From contig NZ_FOPM01000003.1 in the NCBI RefSeq assembly GCF_900113485.1, forward strand, positions 1 to 64,000: a stretch of DNA of 64,000 bases, given 5' to 3'. This DNA comes from Methylobacterium gossipiicola (GTDB lineage: Bacteria; Pseudomonadota; Alphaproteobacteria; Rhizobiales; Beijerinckiaceae). The position numbers and the translations under genes were made by a program. Numbering within the stretch: position 1 is the first letter of the stretch; each line of letters starts with the position of its first letter. Under the pieces are notes generated by a model. The model searched no databases, was not told where the DNA came from, and was given only the letters and a program-made list of their open reading frames with translations. Positions 1 to 7,813 of this stretch are shown here, piece after piece.

Positions 1-4
1 CTAA

Positions 5-20
5 GAGCGCCTAACAGAAC
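5..20 (+). repeat. Left terminal inverted repeat of the IS element
   Basis: Sixteen bases beginning GAGCGCC and ending AGAAC; exact reverse complement of 850-865. Flanked on the outside by TAA at 2-4. Confidence 0.93.
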
Positions 21-816
21 CGTCTGATCTGGTTGAGGGTGATGAGGCTGGCGGCGAGGCTCGTGAAGGCCTCGTAGATGTCTGCGCGTCGCTCATAGCG
101 GATGGGCAATCGACGGAATCGGTTGAACCAGGCGTGGGTGCGCTCCACGACCCAACGGTGACGACCGAGTTTCTCGCTGCTCTCGATGCCGCGTCGAGCG
201 ATGCGCGGCACGATCCCTCGCGCCCGGCACTCCTGGCGGCGGGGTCTGGCATCGTAGGCCTTGTCGGCGTGCAGCTTGTCCGGACGGCGTCGCGGTCGTC
301 CGCGCCGACCGCTCCGCACAGACGGGATGGCATCGAGGGTGGCCGCCATCATGACGGTGTCGTGCCGGTTGGCACCGCTCAGGCAGAAGCCGAGCGGCGT
401 GCCGCGCGCGTCGGTGACGAGATGGCGCTTCGTCCCCGGCTTGCCCCGGTCCGTCGGGTTCGGGCCAGTGGCAGGCCCCCTTTTTTGGCCTGGACAGACG
501 CGCTGTCCAGGCAAGCCCGGCTCCAGTCGATCTCACCCGCCGCGTGCAGGCGCTCCAGGAGCACGTGATGCAGGCGGCGCCACACGCCCGCCGCTTGCCA
601 ATCCCGCAGCCGACGCCAGCAACTCATGCCGCAGCCGCAGCCCATCTCGGCCGGCAGCATCTCCCAGGGCAGCGCCGAGCGTAGCACGAACAGGATACCC
701 GTCAGCGCAGCCCGGTTCTCGATCGGACGACGCCCACCCTTCGGACGCGGACGAGGCGGCGGGAGCAGCGGAGCGATCTCATCCCAGAGATCATCGGGGA
801 GAAGCGGTCTGGCCAT
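11..816 (-). CDS. IS5 family transposase (two frames joined by programmed -1 frameshift)
   Basis: DDE transposase that cuts and joins the ends of its own IS. The first frame (816 down to 379, 145 codons) holds the N-terminal DUF4096-type domain (start MARPLLPDDLWDEI) and the first catalytic Asp in LDSASVQAKK. The second frame (514 down to 11) holds the second Asp (HADKAYDA) and the Glu (EKLGRHRWVVERTHAW). The frames overlap at an A6G run on the minus strand (A tract at 481-486), and moving from the first frame to the second is a -1 shift, the usual expression mode in this IS group. The fused product would be about 268 residues, normal for the family. All three catalytic residues are present. 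The second frame has no convincing start of its own, so I treat it as one gene. Confidence 0.92.
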
Positions 817-849
817 GCCAAACCAACGCGGAAAACACCGCTCGGTGCC

Positions 850-865
850 GTTCTGTTAGGCGCTC
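850..865 (-). repeat. Right terminal inverted repeat of the IS element
   Basis: Exact reverse complement of 5-20, lying just upstream of the transposase start. Flanked by TAA at 866-868. Confidence 0.93.
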
Positions 866-885
866 TAAGTCCCGGACGACCGGGA

Positions 886-1158
886 TCAATTGAGCTCGCA
901 GAAGCCGACGCCGGAGCCGACGATCCGCCCGTTGCCGCACCAGACCGGCGCCGCGCGGGCGTCCTCGGAGGGGCGCTGGGGCGCCGGCCGGACGCCCGGC
1001 TCCGCGAAGGTCGGCCGCAGGGCCTGTTCGTCGGGAAGGCTGCCCGTGGTGAGAGGCTCGAAGGGGGCGGCCGAGAGGGGACCGGCCTCGGCCGTCCCGG
1101 TGAACGCGAGGACCGATCCCAGAAGGGCCACCGCGAGGGGGACCGAATTCGCGCGCAT
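886..1158 (-). CDS. Small secreted protein, unknown function
   Basis: A 90-residue protein with a clear signal peptide: MRAN, a hydrophobic stretch (VALLGSVLAFTG) and a probable cleavage after AEA near residue 25. The mature part is Pro/Ala-rich and ends in a short segment with two cysteines (WCGNGRIVGSGVGFCELN) that could form a disulfide in the periplasm. No known domain is recognised. Codon use is GC3-rich as in neighbouring genes, which supports it being real. It faces away from the isomerase gene at 1426, so the roughly 270 bp between them should carry both promoters. The IS element lies directly past its stop codon. Confidence 0.7.
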   Translation of the reverse strand: MRANSVPLAVALLGSVLAFTGTAEAGPLSAAPFEPLTTGSLPDEQALRPTFAEPGVRPAPQRPSEDARAAPVWCGNGRIVGSGVGFCELN

Positions 1159-1425
1159 GCCGACCTCCGTGAACGCGACCGCCCCACCCTTGCCGCCGAC
1201 CCGTTAACGGCGCGTAGCCGGGGCTGCGCGAATGCGAACGATCACGGCCATTCGCCATGGCCGGTGATCTCTGCCGTTCGGTCGTCTTGCCATCGGGCTC
1301 GGCGCGCGCCACCTGTGTCGGCGCCAAACACGCGGCCCTTCCGGCCGCCGCCCCCGCCTCGCATCGCGTCCGGACGCCAGAACGGCCGGGGATGCGGCGG
1401 GGGGCCACGCCCGAAGGACGCCGCC

Positions 1426-2316
1426 ATGTCGCTCACCCACGCCCTCCTGCGGACCAGTGCCCTGGCGCTGTTCCTGGCCGCCCCCCTGGCCGGAGCCCAG
1501 GCACAGCAGCCCGCCGCCCCGGCCGCGCCTGCGACGAAGGCCGTGGCGCCCGAGACCGTGGTGGCGAAGGTGAACGGCGCCCCGATCACCGAGGGCGATC
1601 TCGCCATCGCGGCGGACGATCCGGCCCTGTCCCTGCCGGGCGTCGACGACGCCCAGAAGCGAAACCTGCTCATCGACTACATGGTCGACCTGAAGGTCGG
1701 CGCCCAGGCGGCCGATGCGGCGAAGGTCGCCGACACGCCGGACTTCAAGCGCAAGCTCGCCTATTTCCGCGACAAGCTCCTCCTCGACGACTACCTCGAG
1801 CGCGAAGCCAAGAAGGCCGTGACCCCGGAGGCCGCCAAGGCCCTCTACGATCAGACCGTGAAGGCCATGAAGCCCGAGGAGGAGGTTCACGCCCGCCACA
1901 TCCTCGTGGAGAACGAGGACGACGCGAAGAAGATCGCCGCGCGGATCAAGGGCGGCGAGGACTTCGCCAAGGTGGCGGCCGAGGCGTCGAAGGATCCGGG
2001 TTCCAAGGCCGAGGGCGGCGACCTCGGCTGGTTCACGAAGGAGCGCATGGTGGCGCCCTTCGCCGACGCCGCGTTCAAGCTCAATGCCGGCCAGGTCTCG
2101 GACCCGGTCAAGACTCAGTTCGGCTGGCACGTCATCAAGGTCGAGGAAAAGCGCACCAAGCCGGTGCCGACCTTCGACGAGATGAAGGAGCAGGTCGACC
2201 AGTACATCACCCGCAAGGCGCAGCAGGACCTCATCCTCAAGCTGCGCGAGGGCGCCAAGGTCGAGCGGACGGCAGCGGCCCCCGCCGAGGGGAAGGGCGA
2301 CGCCAAGAAGCCCTGA
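1426..2316 (+). CDS. Parvulin-type peptidyl-prolyl cis-trans isomerase, exported
   Basis: A 296-residue folding helper that interconverts prolyl peptide bonds in exported proteins. Residues 1-26 form a Sec signal peptide ending AGAQAQQ. Residues 40-145 are a helical SurA/PrsA-like arm (VNGAPITEGDL at 50-60). Residues 150-242 are the PpiC domain, with the HARHIL strand at 155-160, GGDLGWF at 197-203 and the closing QFGWHVIKVEE at 231-241. The tail is charged and low in complexity. The ATG at 1426 is chosen because it opens the signal peptide and has GAAGGA a few bases upstream; longer upstream reading is non-coding in character. It is monocistronic: a strong hairpin follows at 2343. Confidence 0.93.
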   Translation: MSLTHALLRTSALALFLAAPLAGAQAQQPAAPAAPATKAVAPETVVAKVNGAPITEGDLAIAADDPALSLPGVDDAQKRNLLIDYMVDLKVGAQAADAAKVADTPDFKRKLAYFRDKLLLDDYLEREAKKAVTPEAAKALYDQTVKAMKPEEEVHARHILVENEDDAKKIAARIKGGEDFAKVAAEASKDPGSKAEGGDLGWFTKERMVAPFADAAFKLNAGQVSDPVKTQFGWHVIKVEEKRTKPVPTFDEMKEQVDQYITRKAQQDLILKLREGAKVERTAAAPAEGKGDAKKP

Positions 2317-2342
2317 CGCGGGAAACCCTGATACCGTGAGGT

Positions 2343-2379
2343 GACGCCGCCACCGCATTCCGGCGGCGGCGTCGGTTTT
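2343..2379 (+). terminator. Rho-independent terminator after the prolyl isomerase gene
   Basis: Perfect 9-bp stem GACGCCGCC (2343-2351) with GGCGGCGTC (2365-2373), 13-nt loop, followed by GGTTTT. It lies 27 bp past the stop codon. Confidence 0.75.
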
Positions 2380-2439
2380 CCGGTTGCGCTTGGGGCCTGG
2401 ATCGGCTGTGAGTCCCGCCGTCGAATCGGGGGAGGCAGC

Positions 2440-3000
2440 ATGTCGGGTGGTCACGGTGGCGGCGGCGGGTCCAACAAGCGCGTGGCGCTGCTGATCTCGG
2501 TCTTGGCGCTGTTCCTCGCGCTCGCCGAGACCCTCGCCAAGGGGGCGCAGACGGAGGCGCTCAGCGCCAACGTCGAATCGTCGAACCAATGGGCCTACTT
2601 CCAGGCCCGCACCATCCGCACCACGATTCTGAAGACCGCCGACGAGACCCTGGCCCTGCTACCGGCGGACGCGGCGAATTCGGATGCCATCAAGGCCAAG
2701 CGCGCCGAATGGGCGAAAACCATGGCCCGCTGGGAGAGCGAGCCCGCCACGGGCGAGGGTCGCAAGGAACTGAGCGAGAAGGCCCGCCACGCCCAGGAGG
2801 TGCGCGACAAGGCCCTCCACCGCTATCACCATTACGAGTTCGGCTCGGCCGCCTTCCAGATCGGGATCGTGCTGGCTTCCGCCGAGGTCATCACCGGCAT
2901 CGCGGCCCTCGTCTTCGGCGGTGCGCTCCTGGGTGTCGCCGGGTTGGCGATGCTGGGGTTCGGTCTCTACGCGCCCAACGTGCTGCCGTTCTTCCACTGA
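2440..3000 (+). CDS. DUF4337 family membrane protein
   Basis: A 186-residue protein of the DUF4337 family, function unknown. A Gly/His-rich N-terminus (GGHGGGGGSNKR) leads into a transmembrane helix around residues 13-33. A long charged helical region follows (roughly 35-130) with the family's WAYFQARTIRTT segment, and two hydrophobic helices close the protein (about 140-180). The long soluble stretch between membrane anchors looks like a coiled-coil hairpin. ATG 2440 is preceded by GGGGGAGG at 2428-2435, an excellent ribosome binding site. The family is often next to stress or envelope genes, but nothing here fixes a role. Confidence 0.85.
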   Translation: MSGGHGGGGGSNKRVALLISVLALFLALAETLAKGAQTEALSANVESSNQWAYFQARTIRTTILKTADETLALLPADAANSDAIKAKRAEWAKTMARWESEPATGEGRKELSEKARHAQEVRDKALHRYHHYEFGSAAFQIGIVLASAEVITGIAALVFGGALLGVAGLAMLGFGLYAPNVLPFFH

Positions 3001-3121
3001 TCCAGGATCTCGCCGATCCCGACCCGGAGCCGGGATCGGCATGCCACTCGACAAGGCCCCGCTTCGCCTGCCAGACTGCCCCACGACCGGTGATTGAGTC
3101 CGGCGTCGGGGTGGATGCGCC

Positions 3122-3628
3122 ATGGCTGACGACGTGGAGGAAGAGAGCCGGCTGACGCGGATCTCGGGCTTCCTGTTCATGCACACGGAGCACGCGGTCT
3201 ACGCCGTGCTCGGGGTGCTCCTCGCCGCCACCGCGATCCTGGCGCTGGTCGATGCCACCGGCCTCCTCGTCGGCGCGATCCACGAACTCGGCGGCTCGGC
3301 CAAGCTCCTGGAGATTGTCGACCGGCTGCTGTTCCTGCTGATGCTGGTGGAGATCCTGCACACGGTGCGGGTCTCCATGCGCTCGGGCAAGCTCACCTGC
3401 GAGCCGTTCCTCATCGTCGGACTCATCGCGTCGATCCGGCGGGTGCTGGTCATCACCCTGCAATCGTCGGAGGTGATGCACGGCCCGCTCAATCCGGAGC
3501 GCGAGGCGCTGTTTCGCATCTCGATGATCGAGCTCGGGGTGCTCGGCGGCCTCATCCTCGTCATGGTGCTGTCGATCTTCCTCCTGCATCGCGCCCGCGA
3601 CGACCAGCAGGTGGCGGGGCAGGAGTAG
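3122..3628 (+). CDS. PsiE-family (phosphate-starvation-inducible E) membrane protein
   Basis: A 168-residue integral membrane protein matching the PsiE fold: a short charged N-terminus, then four hydrophobic helices (about 25-48, 65-85, 100-118, 137-158). Conserved features include VEILHTVRVS around 77-86 and FLIVGLIASIRRVLVI in the third helix region. The family was named from a phosphate-starvation gene of E. coli, but its molecular activity is not known. No Pho-box-like repeat stands out upstream, so phosphate control is not supported by the sequence. It stands alone, with 121 bp to the DUF4337 gene and a converging tex on the other side. Confidence 0.85.
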   Translation: MADDVEEESRLTRISGFLFMHTEHAVYAVLGVLLAATAILALVDATGLLVGAIHELGGSAKLLEIVDRLLFLLMLVEILHTVRVSMRSGKLTCEPFLIVGLIASIRRVLVITLQSSEVMHGPLNPEREALFRISMIELGVLGGLILVMVLSIFLLHRARDDQQVAGQE

Positions 3629-3674
3629 TATCGTCTCCGGCTGATTGCCTCGGATCCGTGAGACGCGACAGGCT

Positions 3675-3695
3675 CCCTCTCCTGACAGAAGAGGG
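3675..3695. repeat. Short imperfect palindrome, copy 1 of a CCCTCTCCTG element
   Basis: CCCTCT pairs with AGAGGG across a CTG/CAG inner stem with one mismatch, in the space between psiE-like and tex genes. A perfect version of the same core lies at 23825-23847, and the trailing GGGGACC is shared. It may serve as a terminator between the converging genes, or be a dispersed REP-like repeat. Confidence 0.5.
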
Positions 3696-3717
3696 GACCC
3701 GCGTTGGGCGGGGTCAC

Positions 3718-6039
3718 TCACCGCCGCTGCTTGGATTCGGCGGCGCGGCGGAGCGCTTCGGCCAAAGCGCCCCCGGGTTCGGCCCCGGCCTTCGGCGGCG
3801 GCGGGGCCGCCTGCATCCGGGCGGGGGCCGGGCGCTCCTCGCGCCGGCCGGGGCGGGGGGCTTGCGCCTCGTCCGAGCGCATGGAGAGGGCGATGCGCTT
3901 GCGGCCCGGATCGACCTCGACGACGCGCACCTGCACCACGTCGCCGGGTTTCACCACCTCGCGCGGGTCCTTCACGAAGCGGTCGGCCAGCACCGAGATA
4001 TGCACCAGCCCGTCCTGATGCACGCCGATATCCACGAAGGCACCGAAGGCGGCGACGTTGGTGACCACCCCTTCGAGGCGCATGCCGGGCTTCAAGTCCG
4101 AGATCTTCTCCACCCCTTCCTGGAAAGTCGCCGTCCGAAAGGCCGGGCGCGGATCGCGGCCGGGCTTCTCCAACTCCGCCAGGATGTCGGTGACCGTCGG
4201 CAGGCCGAAGGTCGCGTCGGTGAACTTTTTCGGATCGAGGCCCCGCAGGGTACCGGTATTGCCGATCACCGCCTGGATCGGCTGACCGGTGGCGGCGAGA
4301 ATCCGCCGCACCACGGGATAGGCTTCCGGGTGGACGCCCGATGCGTCGAGGGGATCGGTCCCGCCACGGATGCGCAGGAAGCCGGCGGCGAGTTCGTAGG
4401 CTTTCGGCCCGAGGCCCGGCACCTTCTTCAGGGCGGCGCGGCTGCGGAACGGGCCGTTGGCGTCACGATGGACCACGATGTTGGAGGCGACCCGCTCCGT
4501 CAGGCCCGAAACACGGGCGAGCAGGGGGGCGGAGGCGGTGTTCACGTCGACGCCGACGCCGTTCACGCAATCCTCCACCACGGCGTCGAGGGAGCGGGAC
4601 AGTTTTCCTTCGGCGAGATCGTGCTGGTATTGCCCGACGCCGATGGCCTTGGGCTCGATCTTCACGAGTTCGGCCAGCGGGTCCTGCAGACGCCGGGCGA
4701 TGGAGACGGCGCCGCGGATCGACACGTCGAGGTCGGGCAGTTCGGCGCTGGCGTAAGCCGACGCCGAATAGACCGAGGCGCCGGCTTCCGAGACCATCAC
4801 CTTGGTGAGCTTCAGCTCGGGCTGCTTGGCGATGAGGTCGGCGGCGAGCTTGTCGGTCTCGCGCGAGGCCGTGCCGTTGCCGATGGCGACGAGTTCGACC
4901 CCGTGGGCGCGGCAGAGCTTGGCGAGGGTGATCAGGGCGCCGTTCCAGTCCCGGCGCGGCTCGTGCGGGTAGATCGTGTCCGTGGCCACCACCTTGCCGG
5001 TGGCGTCGACCACGGCGACCTTCACGCCCGTGCGGAAGCCCGGATCGAGGCCGAGGGTCGGTCGCGCCCCCGCCGGGGCCGCGAGCAGGAGATCGCGCAG
5101 GTTGCCGGCGAACACGCCCACCGCCCCGGTCTCGGCCACGGCCCAGAGGCGGGCGCGCAGATCCGTGTCGATGGCGGGCTTGAGCTTCGTCCGCCACGCC
5201 TTGCGCACGGTGTCCATCAGGAAGGCGTCGCCCGGTCGCCCCGCGTCGCGCACCCCGAAGGTCTTGGCAATGCGCAGTTCCTGCGAACTCGGCTGGCCCT
5301 TGGCCGGCGCGTCGCCGACGGCGTCCGTGAGGTCGAGGTCGAGCACCTCCTCCTTCTCGCCCCGGAACAGGGCGAGGATGCGGTGCGAGGGCAGGCGGGC
5401 CAGGGGCTCGGAAAACTCGAAATAATCGGAAAATTTCTCGCCGGCCGCCGCCTTGCCCTTCTTCACCGTCGAGACCATCCGGCCGCGCTGCCAACCGCTC
5501 TCGCGCAGGCTGCCGACCAGTTCCGGGTCCTCGCTGAAGCGCTCGATGAGGATCGCGCGGGCGCCTTCCAGGGCGGCGTCCGTGTCGGAAACACCCTTGG
5601 CGGCATCGACGTAGCCCTTCGCCGCCGCCTCCGGAGCCTGATCGGGACGGGCCAGGAGGGCTTCGGCCAGGGGACCGAGCCCGGCCTCGCGGGCGGCCTG
5701 CGCCTTGGTCCGGCGTTTGACCTTGAACGGCAGGTAGAGATCCTCCAGCCGCGCCTTGGTGTCGGCGGCGAGGATCCGGGCGCGCAAGGGGGCGTCGAGC
5801 TTGCCCTGGGCCTCGATGCTCTCCAGCACCGCCGCGCGCCGCGCCTCCAACTCGCGCAGATAGGCGAGACGCTCTTCGAGGGTGCGCAACTGCGCGTCGT
5901 CGAGGGTGCCGGTGACTTCCTTGCGGTAGCGCGCCACGAACGGCACCGTGGCGCCCCCATCGAGGAGATCGACGGCGGCCTTGACCTGCCATTCGGCGAC
6001 GCCGAGTTCCGTGGCGAGGGTTGCGTTGATGCTGGCCAT
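3718..6039 (-). CDS. tex: Tex family transcription accessory protein
   Basis: A 773-residue nucleic-acid-binding protein of the Tex/Spt6-like family, usual length. Order: N-terminal HTH-like helices (1-110), helical core, YqgF/RNase-H-like domain around 325-440 ([17 protein letters not shown]), helix-hairpin-helix pair around 490-560 ([27 protein letters not shown]), and an S1 RNA-binding domain around 655-726 ([20 protein letters not shown]). The C-terminal tail is Arg/Pro-rich and disordered. Tex is thought to act in transcription or transcript quality control; it is broadly conserved and often non-essential. The start at 6039 gives the standard [12 protein letters not shown] opening. It converges on the PsiE-family gene. 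Confidence 0.96.
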   Translation of the reverse strand: MASINATLATELGVAEWQVKAAVDLLDGGATVPFVARYRKEVTGTLDDAQLRTLEERLAYLRELEARRAAVLESIEAQGKLDAPLRARILAADTKARLEDLYLPFKVKRRTKAQAAREAGLGPLAEALLARPDQAPEAAAKGYVDAAKGVSDTDAALEGARAILIERFSEDPELVGSLRESGWQRGRMVSTVKKGKAAAGEKFSDYFEFSEPLARLPSHRILALFRGEKEEVLDLDLTDAVGDAPAKGQPSSQELRIAKTFGVRDAGRPGDAFLMDTVRKAWRTKLKPAIDTDLRARLWAVAETGAVGVFAGNLRDLLLAAPAGARPTLGLDPGFRTGVKVAVVDATGKVVATDTIYPHEPRRDWNGALITLAKLCRAHGVELVAIGNGTASRETDKLAADLIAKQPELKLTKVMVSEAGASVYSASAYASAELPDLDVSIRGAVSIARRLQDPLAELVKIEPKAIGVGQYQHDLAEGKLSRSLDAVVEDCVNGVGVDVNTASAPLLARVSGLTERVASNIVVHRDANGPFRSRAALKKVPGLGPKAYELAAGFLRIRGGTDPLDASGVHPEAYPVVRRILAATGQPIQAVIGNTGTLRGLDPKKFTDATFGLPTVTDILAELEKPGRDPRPAFRTATFQEGVEKISDLKPGMRLEGVVTNVAAFGAFVDIGVHQDGLVHISVLADRFVKDPREVVKPGDVVQVRVVEVDPGRKRIALSMRSDEAQAPRPGRREERPAPARMQAAPPPPKAGAEPGGALAEALRRAAESKQRR

Positions 6040-6109
6040 GCGACGTCTCCCGATGGGGCCGGGTGTCTACGGGCGCGGCGCCGGCCGGTCAAACGCCCGC
6101 GCGAATTCG

Positions 6110-7780
6110 TCAGGCCGCCGCGTCCCAGGTTTCCGTGAGGGGCCGGCCCTCCTGCATGAGGCGGGCACGCAGCACGACATCCCCGGGCGGCCGGGTGGCG
6201 GGCGGGCGCCACTCGACATAGAGGCGCCAACCCCCGGTCTGGGGCACGAATTCGACGACGGGGCCCACCAGGGTTCCGGCACTCGCCGAGACGTCGGCCG
6301 CGAGGGCGGCGCCGGATTCGTGTGGCAGGCCGGGGCCTTCGAAATCGACGACGTAGAGGCGCCGCTCCGGGCTCGGCGGGGTCGTCGGACGCAGGCGCTC
6401 GGCCGAGCCGATCCGGGTCGAGACCACGCGGGCGAGCGTCTCCGGCACCACCGCCACCGGCTCCGCCCCCACCGTGGTCAGGGTGTAGCGCGGGAGGAGG
6501 GTGCTGCCCGCCGCGACGGGCGCGGCCGGCACGAAGGCCGCCACGATGTTGTCCATGTACTCTTCCCGCGAGGGGATCTCGAACAGCTGGACCGCGCCGG
6601 TCCCGAACCCCGCTTCCGGCGTCACCCACAGGCCCGGCCGGGCTTCGTGGCGGGCCTGAACGTCGAGATAGGCAGGAAATGTCCGCTCGCGCTGGAGCAG
6701 CCCGAACCCGACGAGGGGATCGACGGAGAAGGCCGAGATCTGCGGCGCGCGGCGTCCGTTCACCAGGGGGCGCCACAGCCGGTCGCCGTGCGTCGCCACG
6801 GCGAGCCCGTCTGAATCGTGAACCTGCGGCCGGAAATCGTCGAAGGGCTCGGCGCCCGGCGCCCCCGGCCCGTTCTGGCCGTGCAGGAACATGCTGGTCA
6901 GGGGCGCGAGGCCGAGGCGCGGGATCGCCGCGCGCGGATGCAGGGCGGCTTCGACCCGCATGACGGATGGGTCGCCCGGGGTGACGCGGAAGCGATAGGC
7001 CCCCGTCAGGCTCGGCGATTCGAGGAGGGCCAGGATCTCGACGGTGCGGGCATCGTCCTCGGGTTCACAGATCCAGAAGGCGGTGAAGTCCGGAAACTCC
7101 TCCGGGCCCGGACCACCCGTGCCGATGGCGGCCCCCCGCGCCGACAGGCCGTATTCCTGGCCCTTGCCCCGCAGGCGGAAATACGAGGCGCCGAGGAAGA
7201 CGAGGAATTCTTCCTGTCCTTCGGGGCGGGCCGCGTCGAAGGCATAGTGCAGGCGAAAGCCGGCAAAGCCGAGGTCGGGCGGGAAGGTCCGGCCCTGGAG
7301 CGCCGGGCCGAGATCGAACAGGTCCGAGCCGTAGGCGACGGGTTTCGCGGCTGCTCCGGGGGGTTGCAGGAACAGGTCGACGCGCTTTCCCTGCAGGAAG
7401 CCGCGATGAAACAGCTGCACCGAGAAATGCGCCCCGAGGCGCAGGCTCGCCCCGGGGCGGAAGGTGATGGCCCGGTAGCCGTCGTAGGTCAGAGCCTTGA
7501 GGGGGGCCGGCAGGTCGTCGGGGCGCGGCCGGTACGGGTTCGCCGCGAGGGCCTTCGCGTGTTCGGCGAGGGCGGCGAAGGTGGTGGGCGCCCCACGGTC
7601 GGGCAAGGGCGCCGCCATCGTTCGGGCGACATTCAGTTCGGTGATACTAGGTATGACCGTGCCCATGACCGCACCCAATGTGGTCTGCAGGGCGCGGCGC
7701 CGCGAGACGGGCTCCGTCGACCCGTTTCCGTCCCGACCGTCATCCCTATCCATCGTGTGCCTGTCCGCGTGATCGGGCAT
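6110..7780 (-). CDS. Periplasmic glucan biosynthesis protein (OpgD/OpgG family), Tat-exported
   Basis: A 556-residue MdoG/OpgD family protein of the periplasm, which shapes the backbone or branching of osmoregulated periplasmic glucans made by OpgH. The N-terminus has a twin-arginine signal (SRRRALQTTLGAVMG), typical of OpgD rather than OpgG. Family segments include LTYDGYRAITFRPGASLRLG, DLFDLGPALQG, and FLHGQNGPGAPG. No second family member is in the window, so this one probably works with opgH. The ATG at 7780 is preferred over the one at 7753 because GAGGGGA lies about 8 bases upstream. Only 33 bp separate its start codon from that of opgH, so the two promoters must overlap coding sequence or each other. 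Confidence 0.92.
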   Translation of the reverse strand: MPDHADRHTMDRDDGRDGNGSTEPVSRRRALQTTLGAVMGTVIPSITELNVARTMAAPLPDRGAPTTFAALAEHAKALAANPYRPRPDDLPAPLKALTYDGYRAITFRPGASLRLGAHFSVQLFHRGFLQGKRVDLFLQPPGAAAKPVAYGSDLFDLGPALQGRTFPPDLGFAGFRLHYAFDAARPEGQEEFLVFLGASYFRLRGKGQEYGLSARGAAIGTGGPGPEEFPDFTAFWICEPEDDARTVEILALLESPSLTGAYRFRVTPGDPSVMRVEAALHPRAAIPRLGLAPLTSMFLHGQNGPGAPGAEPFDDFRPQVHDSDGLAVATHGDRLWRPLVNGRRAPQISAFSVDPLVGFGLLQRERTFPAYLDVQARHEARPGLWVTPEAGFGTGAVQLFEIPSREEYMDNIVAAFVPAAPVAAGSTLLPRYTLTTVGAEPVAVVPETLARVVSTRIGSAERLRPTTPPSPERRLYVVDFEGPGLPHESGAALAADVSASAGTLVGPVVEFVPQTGGWRLYVEWRPPATRPPGDVVLRARLMQEGRPLTETWDAAA

Positions 7781-7813
7781 CGCTGGTTCCCCTCGCACGA
7801 GATTCCCGCGCCC

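Larger units (their letters stand above)
5..865 (-). mobile_element. Complete IS5-family (IS427-group-like) insertion sequence
   Basis: An 861-bp element bounded by perfect 16-bp inverted repeats (5-20 and 850-865) and flanked on both sides by TAA (2-4 and 866-868), which fits the short TNA target duplication of IS427-group elements. It holds one transposase split over two overlapping frames. Intact ends, matching target repeats and an uninterrupted frameshift window suggest recent, possibly still active, transposition. It sits 17 bp beyond the stop codon of the small secreted protein at 886-1158, so it may have changed that gene's 3' end but did not break a gene inside this window. The group assignment is from layout and size, not from a database match. 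Confidence 0.93.

Noticed and set aside
1204-2589. 461-codon frame opposite the prolyl isomerase gene
   Set aside because: It is the antisense shadow of a well-supported gene; its protein is Leu/Arg/Gly repeats with no domain.
3658-6138. 826-codon frame antisense to tex
   Set aside because: Shadow of a clear Tex protein; high GC makes long antisense frames common here.
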